Assembly (NCBI RefSeq): GCF_009650215.1
Contig: NZ_CP045851.1
Location: forward strand, 620,001 to 684,000
Direction: 5' to 3'
Length of the DNA: 64,000 bases
Origin: Actinomarinicola tropica
Lineage (GTDB): Bacteria; Actinomycetota; Acidimicrobiia; Acidimicrobiales; SKKL01
A program made the position numbers and the translations under genes. Shown piece after piece: positions 24,424 through 33,513 of the stretch (positions are counted from its first letter, which is position 1; every line of letters starts with the position of its first letter). Under the pieces are notes generated by a model. It worked only from the letters and a program-made list of their open reading frames with translations. It ran no database searches and had not been told where the DNA came from.

Positions 24424-24774
24424 TTGGGAACCGACGCGACACCACCGCCGCATCCCGATGCCCGGCCGTGGCCCGACGACCACCGCCCGACCCCGTTCCA
24501 GGCGGCGGTGGTCGCCGTCGTCGAGGCGCTCGAACCCGGTGAGCTGGTCACGTTCAGCGACGTCGCCGATCAGATCGGCCGTCCCGGCAGCGGGCAGGCC
24601 GTCGCGAACGTCCTCCGTGCCGCCCCGGACCTGCCGTGGTGGCGCGTGCTGCCGAGCGACGGCCGCGTCTACCGCAACCTCGCACCGATCCAGGTCCCGC
24701 TCCTGCGAGCCGAGGGCCACCAGGTCGACGACAACCGGAACGTGCGACCGTCACCGACTCCCCCGCAGAGCTAG
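24424..24774 (+). CDS. Alkyltransferase-like (ATL) DNA-binding protein
   Basis: A 116-residue protein of the MGMT DNA-binding domain: FQAAVVAVVEALEPGELVTF, SDVADQIGRPGSGQAVANVL (helix-turn-helix with RPGSGQAV) and LPWWRVLPSDGRVYRNL. The cysteine acceptor motif PCHR is replaced by PWWR, so it cannot remove alkyl groups itself. ATL proteins bind alkylated guanine and flag it for nucleotide excision repair. Start is a TTG at 24424 with GAGGGGGG about 10 nt upstream; an alternative start further upstream is possible. Confidence 0.78.
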   Translation: MGTDATPPPHPDARPWPDDHRPTPFQAAVVAVVEALEPGELVTFSDVADQIGRPGSGQAVANVLRAAPDLPWWRVLPSDGRVYRNLAPIQVPLLRAEGHQVDDNRNVRPSPTPPQS

Positions 24775-25307
24775 ATCCCCTGGGGTGCTCCATCGCGGGT
24801 CGGTGCCCGGTGCAGCCGCAGCCCGTGTTCGATCCGGAAGAGCCGGTGGATGCGCTGCTCGCTCGCTGGGAACCAGTCTCGTGCCTCGGCGACGCGGATG
24901 AGCTCCGGGCGATCGACCGGTACCGTCCGGCCCTCGTGGACGAGCACGGCGGAGCCGGCGGCCATCACGTTCTGCACCCAATCGGCGGTCGAGCCGTAGG
25001 GCAGCGTCACGACGAAGCCGTCCTCGATCTCGAACGCGCCGATCGGGGTCGCGTAGGCGCGTCGGGAGCGGCGACCCTCGTGTCGGATCAGGGAGGCGGC
25101 CGCGCCGGGCGTCCCGGCGAACCGCCGCTGCACCCGGTTCGTGAACGCGCGGTTGAACCGTCGCACCAGCCGCAGCATGCGCGGTGAGCGCGTCCGGATC
25201 GCCACGAACACGAAGGCGAGGAACCCGACGGGAGCACCGACGACCACCGCGATGAGGACCCTCGTGCGTCGCTGCACGCCGCCACTCTTGCACGGCGTCT
25301 CACCCAC
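24771..25307 (-). CDS. DUF385 deazaflavin-dependent nitroreductase-like protein
   Basis: A 178-residue protein with an N-terminal membrane helix (about residues 17-37), then a split beta-barrel of the Ddn/DUF385 type: SLIRHEGRRSRRAYATPIG, EDGFVVTLPYGSTADWVQNV and AAGSAVLVHEGRTVPV. In this family the barrel binds F420 and reduces nitro compounds or quinones. A GTG opens the frame at 25307; an internal GTG at 25277 would give a shorter protein. It converges with the ATL gene, ends overlapping by 4 bp. Confidence 0.82.
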   Translation of the reverse strand: MGETPCKSGGVQRRTRVLIAVVVGAPVGFLAFVFVAIRTRSPRMLRLVRRFNRAFTNRVQRRFAGTPGAAASLIRHEGRRSRRAYATPIGAFEIEDGFVVTLPYGSTADWVQNVMAAGSAVLVHEGRTVPVDRPELIRVAEARDWFPASEQRIHRLFRIEHGLRLHRAPTRDGAPQGI

Positions 25308-25367
25308 GTGCGGCGGCCCGCCGTCGGACGCTCAGGCGGCCTCGACGCCTGACACCAGCGACACCCG

Positions 25368-27950
25368 CTACTGCGTCTCCTTGATGGTGAGCGGCGCACC
25401 TTGGACGCCTCGGACGAGCACGCTCTGGGAGCTGAACCCCAGCGGCCCCGCCGCGTCGAACAGCTCGGCTCCGCTCACCCCGGCACCGTGGTCGCCGACG
25501 AGCGATCGCGTGCGGATGCCGACCCACTCGCCGACGAGGGGCCGGAAGCAGCTCACGGTCGTGTCGGTGTCGATGCCGAAGGTCCGGCGCCCATCGGCCG
25601 CATCCGAGTCGTCCCCGTGGTGCCGGTGTCCTGCGACCACCGGGACGGCGTAGGTCCAGTCGCAGAGCGTGGCGATGGTGACGAAGCCCGACGTCACCTC
25701 ACCCTCGACCACGGGCACGTTGAGGCGGAACCAGGCCAGCGGCACCGGGTGGCTGGGGTCGCCGTACAGGTCGATCGCGTGGTGGAACGCCGTCTCGCCA
25801 CCGTCGTCGCGACCGAAGAACGGCTCGCCGAGGTCGTCGTCGACGGGTGGCGTCGGCGGCTCCGACACCGAGGGTTCCGGTTCGACCTCCAGCTCGGTCG
25901 TGCGCATCCGCTGGGCCGTGGCACGCACGCACAGATCGTCGCCGGCGAACAGTCGTGCGTCGACGACGTCGAGGCTCTTCCCTGCGTGCAGCGTCTCGGT
26001 GACCACCCGCAAGGGCGACAGGGGAGCGGCGCGGATCAGGTCGACCGTGAGGCGCACGACCTCGCGGGGTACGTCGCTCGGATGTCGCTCGGCCGCCCAC
26101 GCCATCGCGGCCAGCATCGGACTGCCGTGCAACGTCCCTTCGTACCACGGCCCCTTCGAGAGAGCGGTGGGTACGAGGTGCTCGCCGTCGAAGCGGAAGA
26201 GCGCGGAGGGCTCGTCGGAGTGGACCACCAACGCAGTCTGGTGCCCACAGCTCGCGCTGGCCGACCTTGAGGCTCGGTGGTCGTGAGGCTGTGCCCGGGT
26301 GGGTGCGCCTGGCGATCGCCGCTCCAGGGCCAGCTCGGGCCAGTCGGACAGGTCCCGTCGGAGCTGGCGGTCGTGGGTCACGACGACGATCGCCGCGCCG
26401 CTGGCGTCGAACGCCTCGGTCAGCTCGTCGACCAGGGCGATCGACAGGTGGTTCGTCGGCTCGTCGAGGAGCAGGAGGTGCGGGCGACCCGCGAGGGCGA
26501 GTGCGAGGTCGAGCCGGCGTTGTTGGCCCATCGAGAGCTCCGCCAGCCGTCGACCCGCGTCGGCGGAGGACAGCAGACCGAGCGAGGCGAGCGCGACCGT
26601 GTCGTCGATGCCGCGGTACCGCAGCTCGTGCAGGTGCCCCTCGTAGACGTCGTGGACCCGACGGGTGTCGACCGACGGCGACTCCTGGGCGACGACGCCC
26701 ACGCGTGCTGCGGGCGCGATCGAGATCGTTCCCTCCTCCGGCCGGAGCCGCCCGGCGAGCACGTGGAGCAGCGTCGACTTCCCCGCACCGTTCGGGCCCG
26801 TGACGAGCAGCCGCCCGCCGGACTCCAGGGTGACCGTCACCGGACCGTCGAGGCGGCCCTCCACGGCGACCCGATCGGCGTGGACGACGGTGGTGCCGGG
26901 GAGCGCCGGGAGCTCCGGCAGGTGGAACCGCAGGGGCGCGACCGGTCTGGAGACGGCGTGGTCCGCCAGGTCGTCGAGCCGCCGGTTCACCGCCCGCACC
27001 AGTGAGGGTGCACGCGTCGCTCGCTGGTGCTTCCCCGTCCCCTTCGGCGGACGCCAACCGGAGCGCAACCGGTTCTGGGCTGCGGAGAGGCCGTCGGCCA
27101 GGCGGGCCTCCTCGGCGCGGTGCTGCTCGAACTCCTGCTCCCACCGCAGCAGCTCGGCCGCTCGACCCGTCACGTAGCCGTCGTACCCCTCGCCGTAGAC
27201 CCGGGCCCGCCCGTCCCGGGTCGGGTCGAGGTCGAGGATCTTCGTCGCCACGTCGCGCAGCAGGGCTCGGTCGTGGCTCACCACGACGACACCACCGGCG
27301 TGGTCCCGCAGCGCCGTGGTGAGGAACTCCAGTCCGTGCTGGTCCAGGTGGTTCGTGGGTTCGTCGAGCAGCAAGATGTCGTGGTCGGCGCCGAGGAGGC
27401 ACGCGAGGCGCACCCGGTAGCGCTCACCGACGGACATCTCCGAGAGCCGACGCGTCCGGTCGCTGATCGCGGAGAGCTCGGCCAGGGCGAGATCGACCCG
27501 TCGGTCGGCATCCCACGCGTCGAGCACGGTGGCCGCGTCGAGCGCCGCAGCGTAGGCGGCGTCGGACCCGTCGCGGCCCTCCGAGAGCGCGACGGTGGCG
27601 TCCTCCAGGGCCCGAAGCGCAGCGCGCGCGTCGGCCAGCTCCACGTCGATCAGCTCGCCGACCGTCCGTGAGGAGCTCACCTCGAGCTCCTGCTCTGCGA
27701 GGCCGAGGCTGCCGACCCGGGTGACCGACCCCTCGTCGGGCTGGAGCGACCCCGAGAGGATGTGCAACAGCGTCGACTTGCCCCGGCCGTTCTCGCCGAC
27801 GACGCCGAGTCTGGTGCCGGGGGTGACCGACACGCTCAGGTCCACCAGCACCGGTCGTCCGCCGCGTTCGATGCTCACCGCGGTGGCGACGAGCTGGGCG
27901 CGAGCTCGCGCTCGCACATCCACATCGATCACGTCGATGTCCTTCCTCAT
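25368..27950 (-). CDS. ABC-F ATPase fused to a TesB-like acyl-CoA thioesterase
   Basis: An unbroken 860-residue frame. Residues about 1-550 are a soluble ABC-F protein: Walker A GENGRGKST, signature MSVGERYRVRLA, Walker B LLLDEPTNHLDQ; linker; second Walker A GPNGAGKST, signature LSMGQQRRLDLA and LLLLDEPTNHLS. ABC-F proteins bind ribosomes, some giving antibiotic resistance. Residues about 570-860 form a double-hotdog thioesterase (LFRFDGEHLVPTALSKGPWYE, then FRPLVGEWVGIRTRS). No stop separates them. Internal starts (TTG, GTG) near 26240 could give a separate thioesterase. ATG at 27950 chosen; no strong ribosome site. Confidence 0.8.
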   Translation of the reverse strand: MRKDIDVIDVDVRARARAQLVATAVSIERGGRPVLVDLSVSVTPGTRLGVVGENGRGKSTLLHILSGSLQPDEGSVTRVGSLGLAEQELEVSSSRTVGELIDVELADARAALRALEDATVALSEGRDGSDAAYAAALDAATVLDAWDADRRVDLALAELSAISDRTRRLSEMSVGERYRVRLACLLGADHDILLLDEPTNHLDQHGLEFLTTALRDHAGGVVVVSHDRALLRDVATKILDLDPTRDGRARVYGEGYDGYVTGRAAELLRWEQEFEQHRAEEARLADGLSAAQNRLRSGWRPPKGTGKHQRATRAPSLVRAVNRRLDDLADHAVSRPVAPLRFHLPELPALPGTTVVHADRVAVEGRLDGPVTVTLESGGRLLVTGPNGAGKSTLLHVLAGRLRPEEGTISIAPAARVGVVAQESPSVDTRRVHDVYEGHLHELRYRGIDDTVALASLGLLSSADAGRRLAELSMGQQRRLDLALALAGRPHLLLLDEPTNHLSIALVDELTEAFDASGAAIVVVTHDRQLRRDLSDWPELALERRSPGAPTRAQPHDHRASRSASASCGHQTALVVHSDEPSALFRFDGEHLVPTALSKGPWYEGTLHGSPMLAAMAWAAERHPSDVPREVVRLTVDLIRAAPLSPLRVVTETLHAGKSLDVVDARLFAGDDLCVRATAQRMRTTELEVEPEPSVSEPPTPPVDDDLGEPFFGRDDGGETAFHHAIDLYGDPSHPVPLAWFRLNVPVVEGEVTSGFVTIATLCDWTYAVPVVAGHRHHGDDSDAADGRRTFGIDTDTTVSCFRPLVGEWVGIRTRSLVGDHGAGVSGAELFDAAGPLGFSSQSVLVRGVQGAPLTIKETQ

Positions 27951-28121
27951 GGGGTGGCGACGCCGGACGGCGGCCACGAGATCCAGGGACGAGCGGCCCG
28001 TCGACGACGGGGCGCGGCGCGACCCGGGGCGCGTCAGCGGCCCGGGGATCGTCCGAGGATCAGAGGAAGATCGAGTGGATCACGTCGAGCAGCGTATCGA
28101 GCGACGATCGGGCTGAGGCGC

Positions 28122-30524
28122 TCAGCGCTCGATCGGCACCCACACCACGCTGAGCTGGCGAACCGTGATGTCGGCCTTCTCGAGACCCACCTCGATCTCC
28201 TCGACCTGCTCGGCCGTCGCGTCCCACTCCGCGGCGATGTCGGCCATGGCGTCGGTGAGCTCGGACTCGAGCTCGGCGAGCTCCATCTCCTTCTGCTCGA
28301 CCTTGGCGAGCGCAGCCTCGACCCGCGCCTCGGCCGTGGAGGCCGACCGACGCCGCGACGAGGCGCCCTTCACCTTGCCGAGCATGGACCGGGTGGAGCG
28401 GCGGCCACCGAGGAGCGAGCCGAGCAGGTCGCCGGCACCGGAGATCCACTCGTGCTGCTTGGCGTCCCCGGCCTTCTGCCGCAGCTCTTCGACCCGGATG
28501 TTCTCGCGCTCGATCGCCGTGCGGACCGTCGACATCTTCGACTCGAGGCGGGCGCGGAGCTTGGCCGTCTCGGCGTCGGCGGCCTCGTCGGCCGCGGCGT
28601 GGCACCGGGCGAGGAACTCCTCGTGCGTCTCACCGGGGCGGGAGTAGAGCTTCAACTCCTTGTTGACCGACAGGGCCAGGGTGTTGTCGCGGTGGATGCG
28701 GGCAGTGATCGCCGATGTGGCGGCGTCGACGTAGCGCTTCGTGTCGATCGGCGCGGTGGGCAGGACGTAGGTCGCGCCCTCGGGAGCGGCGTCGCGCAGG
28801 TCGCGGTCGTCGAAGTCGACGGCGACGGCCTCGTCGGCCTCGAAGGGGTCGGTGAGCCCGACGGTCACCAGCTCGTACTCCTCGACGTGGCGGAGGTCAG
28901 CCTTCGTCTCGTCGAAGAGCAGCTCCACCCGTGCCGCGATCCCGGCGACGTAGGTGGTCGAGGTCGGCGCGCCTCCGACCTCGGGGAGCCACGGCGCGGC
29001 GGGGTCGACCCACCGCACGGGCGTGCCCTCGGCGGTGCGGGGAACCACGGCGACCTCGTCCTCGGCCAGCGCCGCGGTCGGGGATGCGGTGGACGGCGAC
29101 GCGGCGGTCGGTGCGTCGGCGACGGCCGGCGGCGCGTCGGCGGGTGCCGCTGTGACCGGGGATGGCGACGCCGCCGGCGTCGTCGGCTGGCCCGGGAGCT
29201 GCGACACCTGGGCCTTGGTGAGCGGGCCGGCCAGGTAGTCGAGCGCCCAGCGCGTGGTGAAGGTGCGCGGCGCCGACCCCTTCGTGGTGTGCAGGACGAA
29301 CTCCCGCTTGCCGAGACCGGCGATCGAGACCGACAGGGCGGCGACGTCCACCTCGCCCGAGCTCGCGGCGAGACCCTCCTCGAGCCGGCCCACGTCCCGT
29401 TCGGTCTGGAGTCGACCGATCATCCAGGCGCCGGCGTTGGAGATCGCCTTGTAGTCGAGGTCGACGGGGTTCTGCGTCGACAGGACCATGCCCACCCCGT
29501 AGGCCCGGGCCTGCTTGAGGATGGTGAGGATCGGCTGCTTCGCCGGCGGCATCGCGGTCGGCGGGACGAACCCGAACACCTCGTCCATGTAGACGAGCGC
29601 CCGCAGCCCGGGGGACCCCGACTGGCCGCGCATCCAGGTCACCAGCTTCGTGAGCAGCAGCGTCACCACGAACTGCCGCTCCTCGTCGCTGAGGTGGGCG
29701 AGGTAGACCACCGAGCAGACGGCGCCTCCGTCGGTCGACAGCATCCGGCCGATGTCGACGGGCACGCCCTCGGTCCACGCGGCGAACGACGGCGAGGCCA
29801 GCAATCCGTTCAGCTTCAGCGCCAGGGAGGTGCGATCGGCCGCCGGGTAGAACGTGTCGAGCTCGAGCACGCCCAGCTTGCGGAGGGGCGGATCCTGGAC
29901 CTGGTGGACGAGCATCCCGAGATCGAGGCTCTGCCCGTCGGACCACGCCTTGGCCACCAGGTTGGTGAGCAGGATGTGCTCGCGCGACGAGAGGGGGTCG
30001 GCGGTGATGCCGACGAGCGAGAGGAGGCTGCTGATCAGCCCCTCGATCTCGGCGGCGATCGACTCGGCGTCGTCGGTGGTGGGTGCCGCCAACGAGCCGA
30101 TGAGGTCGAGCGGCACGCCTGCCGACGACCCGGGCGTGTAGACGGTCACGCGGGAGGCGTCGGCGAGCCCCTGCACGTGCGAGCCGTCGAGCGCCCAGGA
30201 GGCGAGCCCGTCGGCCCACGAGGTGGCCGTCTCGGCCGGATCGGACCCCTCGGGGACCCACGGTGCGAACTCGTCGGGGGTGAGGCCAGGGAAGCGCAGG
30301 GCGAGGTTGGTCATGTCGCCCTTGGGGTCGAGCACCAGCGTCGGGATGCCGTTGCGCAGCGCCTCCTCGATGAGGACCACGCCGAGGCCGGTCTTGCCCG
30401 AGCCGGTCATGCCGACGATCACGCCGTGGGTGGTCAGGTCGTCGGCGTCGTGGTCGAGGCGCTCGCCGGTCCGCTCGTGCGCCGCGGGGTCGATGAGCTC
30501 GCCGAGGAAGAGGTCTGCACCCAT
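28122..30524 (-). CDS. HerA/DUF853-like ATP-binding protein
   Basis: An 800-residue protein. Walker A GMTGSGKTGLG (about residues 38-48), LVLDPKGDMTNLA, Walker B ALVYMDEVFGFVPP and sensor MVLSTQNPVDLDYK form the DUF87/DUF853 HerA-type motor. A disordered Ala/Pro/Thr segment (about residues 465-510) separates it from a C-terminal part with a long coiled coil (about 700-770, Glu/Ala/Leu-rich). HerA motors pump DNA; this type lacks the N-terminal HAS barrel and no NurA partner is adjacent. The minus-strand gene begins MGADLFLGELID. Confidence 0.85.
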   Translation of the reverse strand: MGADLFLGELIDPAAHERTGERLDHDADDLTTHGVIVGMTGSGKTGLGVVLIEEALRNGIPTLVLDPKGDMTNLALRFPGLTPDEFAPWVPEGSDPAETATSWADGLASWALDGSHVQGLADASRVTVYTPGSSAGVPLDLIGSLAAPTTDDAESIAAEIEGLISSLLSLVGITADPLSSREHILLTNLVAKAWSDGQSLDLGMLVHQVQDPPLRKLGVLELDTFYPAADRTSLALKLNGLLASPSFAAWTEGVPVDIGRMLSTDGGAVCSVVYLAHLSDEERQFVVTLLLTKLVTWMRGQSGSPGLRALVYMDEVFGFVPPTAMPPAKQPILTILKQARAYGVGMVLSTQNPVDLDYKAISNAGAWMIGRLQTERDVGRLEEGLAASSGEVDVAALSVSIAGLGKREFVLHTTKGSAPRTFTTRWALDYLAGPLTKAQVSQLPGQPTTPAASPSPVTAAPADAPPAVADAPTAASPSTASPTAALAEDEVAVVPRTAEGTPVRWVDPAAPWLPEVGGAPTSTTYVAGIAARVELLFDETKADLRHVEEYELVTVGLTDPFEADEAVAVDFDDRDLRDAAPEGATYVLPTAPIDTKRYVDAATSAITARIHRDNTLALSVNKELKLYSRPGETHEEFLARCHAAADEAADAETAKLRARLESKMSTVRTAIERENIRVEELRQKAGDAKQHEWISGAGDLLGSLLGGRRSTRSMLGKVKGASSRRRSASTAEARVEAALAKVEQKEMELAELESELTDAMADIAAEWDATAEQVEEIEVGLEKADITVRQLSVVWVPIER

Positions 30525-30664
30525 GCGGCGAACCTAGCCCCGACGTCTGCCGGGCGGACGAGGCCGCCGCCGGTCGGCCAGGCCGACGGATGTCACTCGT
30601 GGTGGTGAGGAACGCGCGCTCGGCGGGGATAGGGAGGAGGGAGCACGCCGACAGGAGAGCAACC

Positions 30665-31381
30665 GTGACCACCGCAGAGACCGACGACCGCGACCAGAGC
30701 TCCGAGCTGACCGAGCTGGACGGCGGACCCCACGACATCGAGTTCTTCTTCGATCCGGGCTGCCCGTTCGCCTGGCAGACCTCGGTCTGGATCCGGCGCG
30801 TCGTCGAGCTGCGGGGCATCTCCGTCGGCTGGCGCTTCATCTCGCTGGCGCACATCAACCGTGAGCGCGACCTGCCCGAGCGGATGCGGGAGGGCCATCG
30901 CCGCAGCCGTCGCTACCACCGGATCTGCGTCGCGGCGAGGGAGCGGCTGGGGAACGAGGCGGTCGGCGACCTCTACCAGGCGTGGGGTGAGCGCTACTGG
31001 TACACCACCGAGGAGGGCGACCTCGTGGAGCGACTGGCCGCCGCCGCGGAGCGGACCGACCCGGAGAAGATCCTCGCCGACCTGGGCCTGCCCGCGGACC
31101 TGATCGCAGCGGCGGACGACGAGTCCTACGACGCCGTCCTCGTCGCCGAGAGCGACGAGGCGTTCCGTCGGGCCGGCTCCGACGTCGGCACGCCGATCAT
31201 CACCTACGACCCGCCCCACGGGAGCTCGCTGTTCGGTCCGGTCATCAGCAGCGTGCCCGACGACGAGACGTCCCTCGCGTTCTACGACGCCCTGCGTGTC
31301 TTCGTCGACGTCCCGGAGTTCTCCGAGCTCAAGCGCAGCAGCCGGGCGCCGCTCGACCTCCCTCTCTTCGCCGACAGCTGA
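30665..31381 (+). CDS. DsbA-family protein, mycothiol nitroreductase-like
   Basis: A 238-residue protein with a thioredoxin-like DsbA fold. The redox region EFFFDPGCPFAWQTSVWIRR (about residues 28-47) carries a single cysteine, Cys-Pro-Phe-Ala in place of CxxC, as in mycothiol-dependent nitroreductases that form a mixed disulfide. GSDVGTPIITYD supplies the cis-proline. GTG at 30665 has AGGAGAG upstream. It is divergent from the HerA-like gene. Substrate unknown. Confidence 0.82.
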   Translation: MTTAETDDRDQSSELTELDGGPHDIEFFFDPGCPFAWQTSVWIRRVVELRGISVGWRFISLAHINRERDLPERMREGHRRSRRYHRICVAARERLGNEAVGDLYQAWGERYWYTTEEGDLVERLAAAAERTDPEKILADLGLPADLIAAADDESYDAVLVAESDEAFRRAGSDVGTPIITYDPPHGSSLFGPVISSVPDDETSLAFYDALRVFVDVPEFSELKRSSRAPLDLPLFADS

Positions 31382-31399
31382 CAGCGGTCCCGGGGCGGA

Positions 31400-32137
31400 T
31401 CAGCCGGCGGTGTAGCCACCGTCGACGACCATCTCCGCGCCGGTGACGAAGCTGGCCTCGTCGCTCGCGAGGAAGGCGATCATCGCCGCGATCTCCTCGG
31501 GCTGGCCGAGGCGCCCCATCGGCGTGGCGCCGACCAACATGTCGCGGTCGGTGTCGCCGAGGATCGGCGTGTCGATGTAGCCCGGGTGCACGGAGTTGAC
31601 GCGCACGCCCTCCTTGGCCCATCCGAGCGCAGTCGTCTTGGTGAGCAGCCGCACCGCGCCCTTGGCCGCGTGGTACGCGGGGCTCACCCCGGAGCCGACG
31701 ATCCCGTACATCGAGCTGATGTTGACGACCGACCCGTTCCCGCTCGCCTTGAGCGCCTCGGCCGCCGCCTTCATGCCGAGGAAGACGCTCGTCTGGGTGA
31801 CGGCGACGACCTTGTCCCACGTCGCCGTCGTCGTGACCTCGAGTGGCTCGGTGTCGCCGATGCCGGCGTTGTTGACGAGGACGTCCAGCCGCCCGAACCG
31901 CTCGAGCACGGCGTCGACAGCGGCGGCCCACCCGGACTCGTCGGTGACGTCGAGGTGCACGAACATGGCGGCGCCCTCCGAACCCTCGATGTCGGCGACG
32001 ACCTGCGCGCCGGCGTCGTCCTGGACGTCGGCGACGACCACCGAAGCTCCTTCGGCGGCGAGGCGCGACGCTGTCGCCTTGCCGATCCCGCTCGCCCCGC
32101 CGGTCACCAACGCCACGCGTCCATCGAACCTGGCCAT
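31400..32137 (-). CDS. Short-chain dehydrogenase/reductase
   Basis: A 245-residue classical SDR. NAD-binding motif VTGGASGIGKA (about residues 10-20), VADVQD, NNAGIG, catalytic Ser in NISSMYG and Tyr-x3-Lys in YHAAKGAV (about 152-159), HPGYIDTP, and C-terminal GAEMVVDGGYTAG. Length and motif spacing match 3-alpha/20-beta-hydroxysteroid or acyl reductase relatives; specificity cannot be read. It converges with the DsbA-like gene and is divergent from the FMN oxidase gene. Confidence 0.9.
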   Translation of the reverse strand: MARFDGRVALVTGGASGIGKATASRLAAEGASVVVADVQDDAGAQVVADIEGSEGAAMFVHLDVTDESGWAAAVDAVLERFGRLDVLVNNAGIGDTEPLEVTTTATWDKVVAVTQTSVFLGMKAAAEALKASGNGSVVNISSMYGIVGSGVSPAYHAAKGAVRLLTKTTALGWAKEGVRVNSVHPGYIDTPILGDTDRDMLVGATPMGRLGQPEEIAAMIAFLASDEASFVTGAEMVVDGGYTAG

Positions 32138-32270
32138 CTGCCGCTCCCTCTGTCGGTCTGTTCCCGTGACCTTTCCCCGAACGACGGACGATCAACGGCA
32201 CGCACGAGGTGGGAGAGTGGGAGCCGCCCGGCACCGCGCCGGCGCCGTGGCGGTGGAGGGAGGCCCAGAG

Positions 32271-33494
32271 ATGATCGACGTGCTGCGCACGCTGCGGTCG
32301 GTGGTGCGGCTCGACCGCATCGAGTCCGATCCGATCGAGCGTCGGTTGCGTCGTGCGGCGTCGGTGGCCGACCTGCGTCGGATCGCCCGTCGACGCCTGC
32401 CGGGCGGCGTCTTCGACTACATCGACGGCGCCGCGGAGGACGAGCGCACGCTCGCCGCCAACTCGGGTGCCTTCGCGGCGACGACCTTCCGGCCCCGCGT
32501 GCTGCGCGGACTCGACGCGGTCGACCCGACGGGGACACTGCTGGGCGGCCCGGTCGCCTACCCGTTGGTGCTCGCGCCGACGGGCTTCACGCGCATCGCC
32601 GACCCGGAGGGTGAGCTGGCTGTGGCTCGCGCCGCGGCGAGGGCCGGCCTGCCCTACACCCTGTCGACGCTCAGCACTCGCTCGATCGAGGAGGTCCGTG
32701 CGGTCAGCGCGGGTCGGCTCTGGTTCCAGGTGTACGCGTGGCGGGACCGCGGCCTGGTCGCCGAGATGGTCCGGCGTGCGGCCGACGCCCGGTACGAGGC
32801 GCTGGTGCTCACCGTCGACACCGCGGTTCTCGGCCGCCGCGAGCGCGACGTCCGCCGCGGGTTCTCGCTCCCGCCGGCGATCGGGCCGGGCACGATCCTC
32901 GACGGCGCCCTGCACCCCGCCTGGACGCTGGCCTTCCTCAGATCCGAGCCGATCCGGTTCGCCAACGTCGTCGGTCGTGACGTGGGAGACGGCGCGTCGC
33001 CGGTCACGCTCTCGGACTACATCAACACCCAGTTCGATCCCGCCCTGTCGTGGGACGACGTCGACTGGCTGCGGTCGATCTGGGACGGCCCCATCGTGCT
33101 CAAGGGCGTGCAGACGGTCGACGACGCCGCCCTCGCCGCCGAGCGCGGCGTCGATGTCGTGTGCCTGTCGAACCACGGCGGTCGCCAGCTCGACGGCGCG
33201 CCGGCGACCTTCCCGCTCGTCGCTCCGGTCCGTGACGCCGTGGGGGACGACGTCACCGTCATCTGCGACGGCGGGGTTCGGCGGGGGAGCGACATCGTCA
33301 AGGCCGTCGCCGCTGGGGCGAACGCCGCGATGGCGGGTCGGGCATACCTCTACGCGCTCGGCGCCGCGGGCGAGCGCGGGGTCGACCGCCTGCTCGGGTG
33401 GTTCCGCGACGACGTCGTGCGCACGATGAGCCTGCTCGGCGCCGGGACGATCGCTGACCTGGATCGGGATCTCATCGAGCTGCCCGGCGCGTGA
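32271..33494 (+). CDS. FMN-dependent alpha-hydroxyacid oxidase/dehydrogenase
   Basis: A 407-residue TIM-barrel flavoprotein. GGVFDYIDGAAEDERTL (about residues 44-60), LAPTGFTRIADPEGE, YTLSTLSTRSIEEV, WFQVYAWRDR, catalytic SNHGGRQLDGAP (about residues 301-312, His and Arg that abstract the alpha proton) and DGGVRRGSDIVKA-like FMN phosphate loop. This is the lactate/mandelate/glycolate oxidase family. GGAGGGAGG precedes the ATG at 32271. Oxidase versus dehydrogenase cannot be decided. Confidence 0.9.
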   Translation: MIDVLRTLRSVVRLDRIESDPIERRLRRAASVADLRRIARRRLPGGVFDYIDGAAEDERTLAANSGAFAATTFRPRVLRGLDAVDPTGTLLGGPVAYPLVLAPTGFTRIADPEGELAVARAAARAGLPYTLSTLSTRSIEEVRAVSAGRLWFQVYAWRDRGLVAEMVRRAADARYEALVLTVDTAVLGRRERDVRRGFSLPPAIGPGTILDGALHPAWTLAFLRSEPIRFANVVGRDVGDGASPVTLSDYINTQFDPALSWDDVDWLRSIWDGPIVLKGVQTVDDAALAAERGVDVVCLSNHGGRQLDGAPATFPLVAPVRDAVGDDVTVICDGGVRRGSDIVKAVAAGANAAMAGRAYLYALGAAGERGVDRLLGWFRDDVVRTMSLLGAGTIADLDRDLIELPGA

Positions 33495-33513
33495 GGCCGG
33501 TCAGCCGGCGCAG

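Noticed and set aside
27762-30608. 948-codon plus-strand frame across the HerA-like gene
   Set aside because: No motif; composition of antisense shadow. The minus strand has Walker motifs throughout.
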